Below, in pieces: positions 8,025 through 13,967 of a stretch of DNA of 13,967 nt. The stretch comes from JACCYQ01 sp036675565. GTDB taxonomy: Bacteria; Bacteroidota; Bacteroidia; Chitinophagales; Chitinophagaceae. The notes under the pieces are model-generated. The model did not search any database and was not told where the DNA came from. It was given only the letters and a program-made list of their open reading frames with translations. The position numbers and the translations under genes were made by a program. The first letter of the stretch is position 1; every line of letters starts with the position of its first letter. The stretch covers positions 1 to 13,967 of the forward strand of contig JAKFER010000220.1 in the NCBI GenBank assembly GCA_036675565.1. Direction: 5' to 3'.

Positions 8025-9242
8025 TCACAAATGATCATGTTCAAGTTCCACAAGTCCCCTGTAAGGAGTATCATATTTTTTTAATGTGCCTGTAGTTGGT
8101 TTTTCACGGATCGTTATTCTCTTCAGATCATATATGTCTTTATATGTGTCATTAATAAAATAAAAAAATCCGATATAGTATTCACCTTCTACCAGGTTGA
8201 TTTTCCTGATCAGTCCATTATAATAAAAATGGGTATCGGTGTACGTTATATATTCAAAGTAAGGCCTAAGGTCGATCATTGCAATCCGCATACTTTTTGA
8301 ATTGTAAATCAACAAAGCGAGTTCCCTGATTTTTGGTTTCTGATCAAATTTTACTTTTATTTTAAATTCCAAATTATCTCCAGAATCAATTGAATTACTA
8401 CCCAAATCCAATTTTTCAAGACTTACACCCGGCGCCAATTCCCGCTCTGTTAATAACATGTGGGCGTTTACATCATCCAGATATTTATTTACCACAGTCG
8501 TAGCCTTTCCTTTTTCTGCCACAACCCCATTATGCAAATAAATGGCATGACTACAAAGTTGTTCTACGGTAACTACATTATGACTAACGAATAAAACCGT
8601 CTTTCCCATATTCCTGCTAATATCTTTTATCCGGTTCAGGCATTTCTTCTGGAAAGCCGTATCACCAACCGCCAGAACTTCGTCAACAATCAGGATATCT
8701 GGTTCCAGGTGCGCAGCTACTGCAAAGGCAAGACGTACATACATACCGGAAGAATACCGTTTTACCGGTGTATCTAAAAATTGTTCAATCTCCGAAAAAG
8801 CAACAATTTCATCGAACCGGCGTAAAATTTCCGCTTTATTCATCCCAAGCATATGGCCGCTTAAAAAAATATTCTCCCGGCCTGTTAATTCGTAATGAAA
8901 GCCTGTTCCTATTTCTAATAAACTGCTGATTTTTCCCTTGCCCCGAACAATTCCTTCTGTGGGTTTGATAATGCGGGAAAGTATTTTAAGTAAAGTAGAT
9001 TTTCCTGCTCCATTACTGCCCACAATACCCCACACTTCCCCTTCCCTGATTTCGAAACTTACATTTTTTAATGCCCAGATATGCTGCTTACTGATTCTGT
9101 CATTCTCAAAAAAAGGATCGTTTTTATTTATGACTTTTTTATTCCACCAACTTTGCATATCCTGCCTGAGAGAACCTGTACCAATAGTTCCCAGCCTGTA
9201 AACCTTTGAAATATTATCTGCCTGTATGATTATATCTGACAT
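8025..9242 (-). CDS. wzt: ABC transporter ATPase for polysaccharide export, Wzt type, with C-terminal domain
   Basis: The 405-residue protein is an ABC ATPase of the O-antigen / teichoic acid exporter class. Walker A is GSNGAGKST (75-83). The Q-loop position reads SSLLEIGTGF, with Glu where most ABC proteins have Gln, as is usual in Wzt/TagH relatives. The signature is RYSSGMYVRLAFA (162-174), Walker B with the catalytic Glu is DILIVDEVL (182-190), the D-loop is AVGD, and the switch His lies in FVSHN (218-222). An insert at about 20-55 before WALKNVSFEI is typical of this subfamily. Residues about 265-395 form a beta-rich extension beyond the ATPase, matching Wzt proteins that bind the glycan end before export. 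It pairs with the permease gene 5 bases upstream. Together they would flip a finished lipid-linked glycan across the inner membrane. Confidence 0.88.
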   Translation of the reverse strand: MSDIIIQADNISKVYRLGTIGTGSLRQDMQSWWNKKVINKNDPFFENDRISKQHIWALKNVSFEIREGEVWGIVGSNGAGKSTLLKILSRIIKPTEGIVRGKGKISSLLEIGTGFHYELTGRENIFLSGHMLGMNKAEILRRFDEIVAFSEIEQFLDTPVKRYSSGMYVRLAFAVAAHLEPDILIVDEVLAVGDTAFQKKCLNRIKDISRNMGKTVLFVSHNVVTVEQLCSHAIYLHNGVVAEKGKATTVVNKYLDDVNAHMLLTERELAPGVSLEKLDLGSNSIDSGDNLEFKIKVKFDQKPKIRELALLIYNSKSMRIAMIDLRPYFEYITYTDTHFYYNGLIRKINLVEGEYYIGFFYFINDTYKDIYDLKRITIREKPTTGTLKKYDTPYRGLVELEHDHL

Positions 9243-9247
9243 ATTAA

Positions 9248-10111
9248 TTAAGCTATATCCATCAGCTCCTCATTCTTTTTATTAAACAAGAAAATTCCAG
9301 CAATAACAACGGTTAACATAAATAATGTACTGTATAAAAAATTGTAAGGATTAATTTCCCCTTTATTTATAAAACCATATCTGAATAATTCAAATTGTGA
9401 TGCAAGGGGATTTATAGTTACAATCCATTTAATTTTTTCGGGTACCATTGATAAAGAATAAAAAATGGGACAAACGAACATAAACAACCGGATCAATATG
9501 GAAATCAGGTTTAGTAAATCCTTGTATTTTGCCGAAAATATAGAAAAGATTAAACCGGCTCCTAATGCAATGCCGGCAGTTATAATTACTGCAGGTATAC
9601 ATAATAATAAATTACTGAATTGAATATCAACCGCATCAATAAAATAATAATACATCAACACAATAATTAATAAAACCAACTGAATCAAAAACCTTAGCCC
9701 GTTCAATAACAATAGGGAAATGGGAATAATGATACGAGGGAAATAAATTTTATTGAATACAGCTGCATTTACCGTAAATGCATTGGAAACAATAAGGAAT
9801 AGATCAGAGAAAAGTCCCCAAAGTGTGATACCAATGAGGTAATATAAAAATGATGGAATACCATCTGTTGACAAACCTATAACCCGGTTAAAAACCAACA
9901 CATAAGTTATAACTGTAAGAATCGGCTGAAGAAAGATCCATGCCGGTCCTAACAATGTTTGTTGATAGGAAGTCAGGAAATCTTTACGTACTAACCGGTA
10001 AATAAGATCTTTATATGAAACAATCTCTTTAATACTGCTTCCATACCATGTAGTTTGCGGTTTAATTTCCCATTCCCATTCAGTTTGGCTCGTTGATGTT
10101 GATTTGTACAT
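9248..10111 (-). CDS. wzm: ABC-2 type polysaccharide export permease, Wzm type
   Basis: The 287-residue integral membrane protein has about six predicted spans (near 55-78, 86-110, 128-157, 167-193, 200-222 and 258-276). It has the Wzm/KpsM/TagG family landmarks: a cytoplasmic amphipathic start with DLIYRLVRKDFLTSYQQTLL (35-54), GPAWIFLQPILTV (55-67), NKIYFPRIIIPIS (120-132) and INPLASQFELFRYG (233-246). The N-terminal 25 residues are polar and cytosolic, and the C-terminus is charged (NKKNEELMD). With the adjacent ATPase it would make the inner-membrane exporter of an O-antigen-like or capsular glycan. It lies 25 bases after the first glycosyltransferase gene and 5 bases before the ATPase gene, which indicates a shared transcript. 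Confidence 0.88.
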   Translation of the reverse strand: MYKSTSTSQTEWEWEIKPQTTWYGSSIKEIVSYKDLIYRLVRKDFLTSYQQTLLGPAWIFLQPILTVITYVLVFNRVIGLSTDGIPSFLYYLIGITLWGLFSDLFLIVSNAFTVNAAVFNKIYFPRIIIPISLLLLNGLRFLIQLVLLIIVLMYYYFIDAVDIQFSNLLLCIPAVIITAGIALGAGLIFSIFSAKYKDLLNLISILIRLFMFVCPIFYSLSMVPEKIKWIVTINPLASQFELFRYGFINKGEINPYNFLYSTLFMLTVVIAGIFLFNKKNEELMDIA

Positions 10112-10136
10112 GATTAAAAACTTCCCACAAAATTTC

Positions 10137-10994
10137 CTATTTCAACTTTTGAAATATATTAAAGAAAATAAGTTCTAAATTTTGATACGCTGCCTTAAAT
10201 TGGGTTTTAAAAAAGAAATATAATGCTTGATTTTTTAGTCCCCTAATTCTTAAATTAAAGGCTTGCCTGATTTGCTTTTTATCCAAAGGGCAATTTTCAT
10301 TCAAGAGGTACTCAACCCTGATGTTCTCATAAACTTTCATGTATTTTGGAAAATCAGTAAACTCCTGATCCGGGTGCTTACGGTACCATATCAGCCCATC
10401 GGGCATAATCAATAAATTATGTTTTTGTGCCAGGCGGTGCCAAAATTCAAAATCGCTGCTCATTCTGTTTGCTAAAAAACCATTTTCTGCAAAAAACAAT
10501 TCTTTTTTAAAAATTGCATACATAGGCGATTTATTGAATAAGCTTTTACCCAAATAATGATGCTCATAAGCTTCCCTGGGTGTTAGCTCTATTGGTAAAG
10601 GTCCATTGGAATTAAAATCAACTTTGGACACACAAAGCCCCCAACCTACATGGGGGTAGGCCATCATCATATTTACCATTGTTTTTAAACCATATGGATA
10701 AATATAATCGTCTGAATCCAGATATTTAAGGTACTCGCCACGGGCATATTGAGCGGCGTTATTCCGGTTTGCATAATCGCCCAGGTTTTTTTCATTCACA
10801 ATTACCCGGACCCTGGAATCTTCTTTAGCAAATTTATTAGCTATTTCAACAGTTTTGTCTGTAGAAGCATCATCAACAATAATCAACTCGAAATTTTCAT
10901 AATCAGATGCAAGTACGCTTTTAATTGACTCTTCAATATACTTCTCTCTATTATAAGCAGTCATCAAAACACTGATCAATGGTGAATTGTCCAT
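10137..10994 (-). CDS. Glycosyltransferase family 2 (first gene of the glycan cluster)
   Basis: From the ATG at 10994 the product is 285 residues and begins MDNSPLISVLMTAYN, the usual GT2 opening at the first strand. IIVDDAST (38-45) binds nucleotide and YLDSDDYIYP (91-100) holds the metal site. RMSSDFEFWHRLA (177-189) occupies the catalytic base position, with SD where many relatives have ED. LIWYRKHPDQ (201-210) is the late conserved RxH region. The frame continues upstream to an ATG at 11102, but the extra 36 residues are poor in family features and I treat them as leader. The gene is promoter-proximal in the six-gene minus-strand cluster, followed after 25 bases by the permease. Function: sugar transfer during glycan assembly, donor unknown. 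Confidence 0.86.
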   Translation of the reverse strand: MDNSPLISVLMTAYNREKYIEESIKSVLASDYENFELIIVDDASTDKTVEIANKFAKEDSRVRVIVNEKNLGDYANRNNAAQYARGEYLKYLDSDDYIYPYGLKTMVNMMMAYPHVGWGLCVSKVDFNSNGPLPIELTPREAYEHHYLGKSLFNKSPMYAIFKKELFFAENGFLANRMSSDFEFWHRLAQKHNLLIMPDGLIWYRKHPDQEFTDFPKYMKVYENIRVEYLLNENCPLDKKQIRQAFNLRIRGLKNQALYFFFKTQFKAAYQNLELIFFNIFQKLK

Positions 10995-11352
10995 TCCTAA
11001 GATAAGGTTAACAGTTATACATAATGGTCGTTTAAAAACATTTTCTGGCAAGCCAGAAAGGCTTTTTTGGATATCAGGGTACAGGTTTATCCATAAAAAC
11101 AAGATAATAACTACTAAGCATGGAACCTATAGGTTTCCTAAAGGATTGTAGGAAGGGCCTAAAACTAATAAATTTAACCTAGAGTCGAAAGAATATAGCG
11201 TCTAATTATTTTTTTAATCGTCTTTTTCTCAAATCATAATTATTTGAAATAAAGCATGTAAGCCATTTTAATAATAAGGTAAATTGAAATCTGCGCATCA
11301 CATAAATCATTGCATGGCATAATTTTTAAATAATAATTAAAAAAAATATTTT
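10995..11352. promoter_or_regulatory. Divergent intergenic region upstream of the glycan cluster
   Basis: These 358 bases separate the first glycosyltransferase gene (minus) from the small membrane-protein gene (plus), so promoters for both must lie here. The stretch is strongly AT-rich from 11160 on. It contains a palindrome and overlapping hairpin (11122-11160, listed separately) and a weaker inverted repeat, TCAAAT (11229-11234) with ATTTGA (11242-11247). I could not find a convincing Bacteroidota promoter (TTTG, about 19 bases, TAnnTTTG) on either strand, so no start site is placed. Confidence 0.5.
11122..11160. repeat. 12-bp palindrome overlapping a hairpin, upstream of the glycan cluster
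   Basis: AACCTATAGGTT (11124-11135) is a perfect palindrome; with one extra T it extends to GG...CC (11122-11138). Its right half overlaps a second inverted repeat, TTCCTA (11135-11140) with TAGGAA (11149-11154), around an 8-base loop. Outer AGG (11131-11133) and CCT (11158-11160) can also pair. The elements lie about 130-165 bases upstream of the glycosyltransferase start at 10994, fitting an operator or a folded 5' leader of the minus-strand transcript. Function is inferred from position and symmetry only. Confidence 0.45.
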
Positions 11353-11469
11353 ATGCAAAATTGGCTTAAAACTTTAATCGCTGGCTATGCTGGATACAAA
11401 TGGGGAGGTGGTTGCCTCGGATTTATTGTAGTTTTTGCTTTGGTATATTGGTTATTGGGTAGTTGCTGA
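11353..11469 (+). CDS. 38-residue single-span membrane microprotein
   Basis: This short frame starts at the ATG at 11353 and ends at TGA 11467-11469. The N-terminus MQNWLKTLIAGYAGYKW is amphipathic with two lysines. It is followed by GGGCLGFIVVFALVYWLLG, a hydrophobic stretch long enough for one membrane span, and the end SC. The order of a basic amphipathic helix, a glycine hinge and one span suggests an inner-membrane peptide with its N-terminus in the cytosol. Support for a real gene is its coherent membrane-protein composition, a terminator 59 bases after its stop, and its position alone in an otherwise non-coding gap. I cannot name its family. The trehalose synthase gene starts 134 bases later, beyond the terminator, so it is probably its own transcript. 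Confidence 0.6.
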   Translation: MQNWLKTLIAGYAGYKWGGGCLGFIVVFALVYWLLGSC

Positions 11470-11527
11470 TTTAATCCGGATGATTATTCTGCACAGTCAA
11501 AATTCAAATACCAGCTAATTAATATCG

Positions 11528-11563
11528 AAACAGCCGTTAAACTTACTATACACGGCTGTTTTC
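11528..11563 (+). terminator. Intrinsic terminator after the microprotein gene
   Basis: AAACAGCCGT (11528-11537) pairs perfectly with ACGGCTGTTT (11552-11561), giving a 10-bp stem with a GC-rich core and a 14-base loop. It runs into TTTTC and then AATTT on the plus strand. The T-run is short and partly inside the stem, so efficiency is uncertain. The hairpin ends 40 bases before the trehalose synthase start, so it should separate the two genes or attenuate readthrough. Confidence 0.7.
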
Positions 11564-11603
11564 AATTTAAAATGATGGCAGGCCCAATTAAAAAACAAGC
11601 ATC

Positions 11604-13253
11604 ATGATTGAGGATCTTTGGTATAAAAATGCGGTAATCTACAGTCTTGACCTTGAAACGTTCAGAGACGGAAATGGTGATGGTACCGGTGACTTTACCG
11701 GGCTTAACGCAAAATTAGATTACCTGCATGCATTGGGTGTTGACACATTATGGCTGGCTCCTTTTCAACCAACACCTAATAAGGATAATGGTTATGATGT
11801 AATGGATTATTTTGGTGTTGATCACAGGCATGGGTCAAGCGGTGATTTTGTGGAATTTATGCACCAGGCAAAAAAAAGAGGTTTAAAAGTAATTATTGAC
11901 CTGGTTGTCAACCATACTTCCGATCAGCATCCATGGTTCCAGGATGCCCGAACAGGTGAAAATGCTAAACACCATGATTGGTATGTATGGTCAGACAAAA
12001 GACCTGCAAACTGGAATAAGGGAATGGTTTTTCCCGGTGTTCAAAATGCCACCTGGACACGTGATGAAAAGTGCAAAAAATATTATTTCCACCGGTTTTA
12101 CAAATTTCAACCAGATTTAAATATGGATAACCCCGAGGTACGGGAAGAGATCCTTCGTATTATGGGATATTGGTTGCAGTTAGGTGTTGATGGTTTTCGC
12201 GTTGATGCAGTTCCATTCATTTTAGAAACGCCTGTAAAAGGGAATGGTAAACCTAAAATGACTTTTAAATACCTGAATGAAATGCGCAGGTTTTTACAAT
12301 GGCGAAAGGGTAATGCAATTATGCTGGGAGAAGCCAATGTACTCCCTACTGAAAATAAAAAATATTTTGGCGAGGAAGGTGATGGTATTCACCTGATGTT
12401 TAATTTTTTTGTTAACCAATATTTATTTTACAGCCTGGCTACCGGGGAAGTTGAATCATTAATCAAGGCTTTAAATGCAACAAAAGATATCCCGGCCATT
12501 TCACAATGGGCTCAATTTTTACGCAACCACGATGAACTGGACCTGGGTCGTTTAACAGAAAAACAAAGGCAAAAAGTTTTTGAGGCATTCGGTCCTGAAA
12601 AAAGAATGCAATTATATGAACGTGGAATAAGAAGAAGACTTTCTCCTATGCTGGGTAACAGGCAAAGATCGGAATTGGCCTATAGCCTGATATTTTCTTT
12701 ACCTGGAACACCAGTAATCCGGTATGGTGATGAAATAGGAATGGGTGATGATTTAAGTTTAAAAGAAAGAGATGCTGTTCGCACTCCTATGCACTGGTCA
12801 AATGATTTCCAGGCAGGATTTTCAGTAGCAAATAACTTAGTTCATCCCGTTATAAAAAAAGGACCTTATGCATTTCAACATATTAATGTAGAAGATCAGC
12901 GGCGGGAGCCTAATTCAATGTTGAATTGGTTAACTTCTTTGATCCGTTTACGTAAAGAATGTCCGGAAATTGGTTATGGGCAATGGGAAATCATTGACAC
13001 TGAACGCAAACATGTTTTGTGTATACATTATACCTGGAAAGAAAAGTCTTTATATGTCATTCATAATTTTGATTCAGAACCACATGAGATCCACTTAAAG
13101 AGGAAACAAATTGATGGAGAAACATTACACGACCTGATGGTTAGAACTGAATGCCCACCGGATAAAAAAGGTATTCATAAAATAACGCTTGAGGCATATG
13201 GATACAAATGGTTCAGGGTAGATAAAATTTATGCAAATGACAGAGAAGCCTGA
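11604..13253 (+). CDS. treS: GH13 alpha-amylase family enzyme, trehalose synthase type
   Basis: The 549-residue protein has the GH13 barrel. Region I is DLVVNHTS (99-106). The nucleophile is D201 in GFRVDAVP, the acid/base is E243 in MLGEANVLP, and the transition-state Asp is D310 in FLRNHDELDL. Motifs that favour trehalose synthase (maltose alpha-D-glucosyltransferase) over plain amylase are KFQPDLNMDNP (167-177), GIRRRLSPMLGN in the lid region, and YGDEIGMGDDLSLKERDAVR followed by TPMHWS. Residues about 450-545 form the C-terminal beta domain. There is no signal peptide, so it is cytoplasmic. It would interconvert maltose and trehalose, linking glycogen/maltose metabolism to an osmoprotectant. 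No maltokinase or GlgE-like partner lies in the window. The start MIEDLWYKNAVIY is the canonical family opening. Its stop lies 6 bases from that of the convergent DUF58 gene. An alpha-glucosidase is the main alternative. Confidence 0.78.
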   Translation: MIEDLWYKNAVIYSLDLETFRDGNGDGTGDFTGLNAKLDYLHALGVDTLWLAPFQPTPNKDNGYDVMDYFGVDHRHGSSGDFVEFMHQAKKRGLKVIIDLVVNHTSDQHPWFQDARTGENAKHHDWYVWSDKRPANWNKGMVFPGVQNATWTRDEKCKKYYFHRFYKFQPDLNMDNPEVREEILRIMGYWLQLGVDGFRVDAVPFILETPVKGNGKPKMTFKYLNEMRRFLQWRKGNAIMLGEANVLPTENKKYFGEEGDGIHLMFNFFVNQYLFYSLATGEVESLIKALNATKDIPAISQWAQFLRNHDELDLGRLTEKQRQKVFEAFGPEKRMQLYERGIRRRLSPMLGNRQRSELAYSLIFSLPGTPVIRYGDEIGMGDDLSLKERDAVRTPMHWSNDFQAGFSVANNLVHPVIKKGPYAFQHINVEDQRREPNSMLNWLTSLIRLRKECPEIGYGQWEIIDTERKHVLCIHYTWKEKSLYVIHNFDSEPHEIHLKRKQIDGETLHDLMVRTECPPDKKGIHKITLEAYGYKWFRVDKIYANDREA

Positions 13254-13259
13254 AAAACT

Positions 13260-13967
13260 TTAAACCAGGTTGCGACCTTTTAATTCAAGGTATTTATTGA
13301 GTGTATTGATAGTAAGCCGTGATGGCGTGGAGAGAACGGAAAGAATTCCGTTCTTGCGCAACTCTTTTACTATTAGTTTCTTTTCATGGGCGTATTTTTC
13401 TGCAATTGTTTTTATATATATTTCTTCAATGGTTATTGCATTGGAATGAATAAGTGATTCCACTTCTGTATTTTCGAAAATAACGACTAGCAATAGATGA
13501 TATTTTGCCATCATCCTTAAAGATGGCAGTTCTCTTTCCAAACCTTCCAATGTTTCAAAATTTGTAAATAGTACCAGCAAACTTCTATGCGTAACCCGAT
13601 TTCGTAATACAGAATATAAGCTTTCATAATCAGCTTCTAAAAAATTCGTTTGTTGCCGGTACAGAGATTCCATCAGCAGGTTCATTTGGGTAACTTTTTT
13701 ATCCGCCTGGATATAAGTATCCGTTTTTTCAGCAAAAGTGATAAGACCAGCCTTATCCTGTTTACTGATCACAACATTGGAAAGTACTAACGATGCATTG
13801 ATGGCATAATCCAGCAAACTCATTCCATCAAATGGCATTTTCATCAAGCGACCTTTATTGATCACACAATAAACCTGCTGACTTCTTTCATCTGTAAAGC
13901 TGTTAACCATCAGGTCTCTCTTTCTTGCAGTGGCCTTCCAGTTAATGGTTCTGTAGTCATCCCCTCT
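13260..13967 (-). CDS. DUF58 family protein, C-terminal part (5' end missing)
   Basis: The frame is open from the right edge, so the start is outside the window; an internal ATG at 13910 is not the true start. The 235 visible residues begin with RGDDYRTINWKATARKRDL, the hallmark DUF58 motif (GDxxRxINWKATAR). FTDERSQQVYCVINKGRLM then covers the strand where DUF58 and von Willebrand A-like domains carry an acidic metal-site residue. The rest, including LLDYAINASLVLSNV, DKAGLITFAE and SLLVLFTNFETLEGLE, follows the vWA-like fold. DUF58 proteins usually sit next to MoxR ATPases and vWA/BatA-type proteins. The missing upstream portion would hold the N-terminal membrane segments typical of the family. 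Odd point: the strand reads VINKG where VIDxG is common, so metal binding may be altered. Biochemical role is unknown. Confidence 0.85.
   Translation of the reverse strand, partial: RGDDYRTINWKATARKRDLMVNSFTDERSQQVYCVINKGRLMKMPFDGMSLLDYAINASLVLSNVVISKQDKAGLITFAEKTDTYIQADKKVTQMNLLMESLYRQQTNFLEADYESLYSVLRNRVTHRSLLVLFTNFETLEGLERELPSLRMMAKYHLLLVVIFENTEVESLIHSNAITIEEIYIKTIAEKYAHEKKLIVKELRKNGILSVLSTPSRLTINTLNKYLELKGRNLV

Noticed and set aside
10995..11102. 36-codon N-terminal extension of the first glycosyltransferase
   Set aside because: The extension lacks GT2 features, whereas the ATG at 10994 directly opens the canonical first strand (MDNSPLISVLM).
11572..11606. Tiny frame MMAGPIKKQAS just before the trehalose synthase
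   Set aside because: It is eleven codons, out of frame with the downstream gene and without protein-like features.

Overview
The window looks like a chromosomal segment from a Bacteroidota bacterium, probably near Chitinophagaceae. The evidence is the AT-rich DNA, starts without clear Shine-Dalgarno sequences, a large secreted protein with a TolB-like propeller and a predicted outer-membrane barrel, and a MoxR-type DUF58 protein. The assignment comes from protein style, not from a marker gene. I saw no rRNA, tRNA, CRISPR array, transposase or integrase.

Layout. (1) Positions 1-2416, minus strand: a gene cut by the left edge. It is open for 805 codons and encodes a signal peptide, an HExxH zinc-peptidase domain, a beta-propeller and a beta-barrel-like C-terminal part. 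(2) Positions 2561-4638, plus strand: an AI-2E/PerM-family membrane protein, then a SAM-dependent methyltransferase. (3) Positions 10994 down to 4746, minus strand: a tightly packed six-gene cluster, in transcription order GT2 glycosyltransferase, ABC-2 permease (Wzm type), ABC ATPase with a C-terminal domain (Wzt type), and three more GT2 glycosyltransferases. Gaps are 25, 5 and 15 nt, and the last two junctions overlap by 4 and 8 nt. (4) Positions 10995-11603: a regulatory gap with a palindrome and hairpin, a 38-residue membrane microprotein gene and an intrinsic terminator. (5) Positions 11604-13253, plus strand: a GH13 enzyme of the trehalose synthase type. (6) Positions 13260-13967, minus strand: the C-terminal part of a DUF58 protein cut by the right edge.

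How the genes fit together. The six-gene cluster fits an ABC-transporter-dependent surface polysaccharide pathway (O-antigen-like). The four GT2 enzymes would build a lipid-linked glycan on the cytoplasmic face, and Wzm/Wzt would flip it to the periplasm. The Wzt-like ATPase has an extra C-terminal beta-rich domain of the kind that reads a terminal cap in some O-antigen systems, and the methyltransferase facing the cluster could supply such a mark; that link is inference. No initiating glycosyl-1-phosphate transferase, ligase or sugar-nucleotide synthesis gene lies in the window, so the locus depends on genes elsewhere. The metallopeptidase-propeller-barrel protein, the AI-2E protein, the trehalose synthase and the DUF58 protein have no evident link to the glycan genes.

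The least explained items are the peptidase/propeller/barrel fusion, the 38-residue microprotein, the two inverted-repeat regions (2489-2532 and 11122-11160), and an Asn in the DUF58 protein where the family commonly has Asp.
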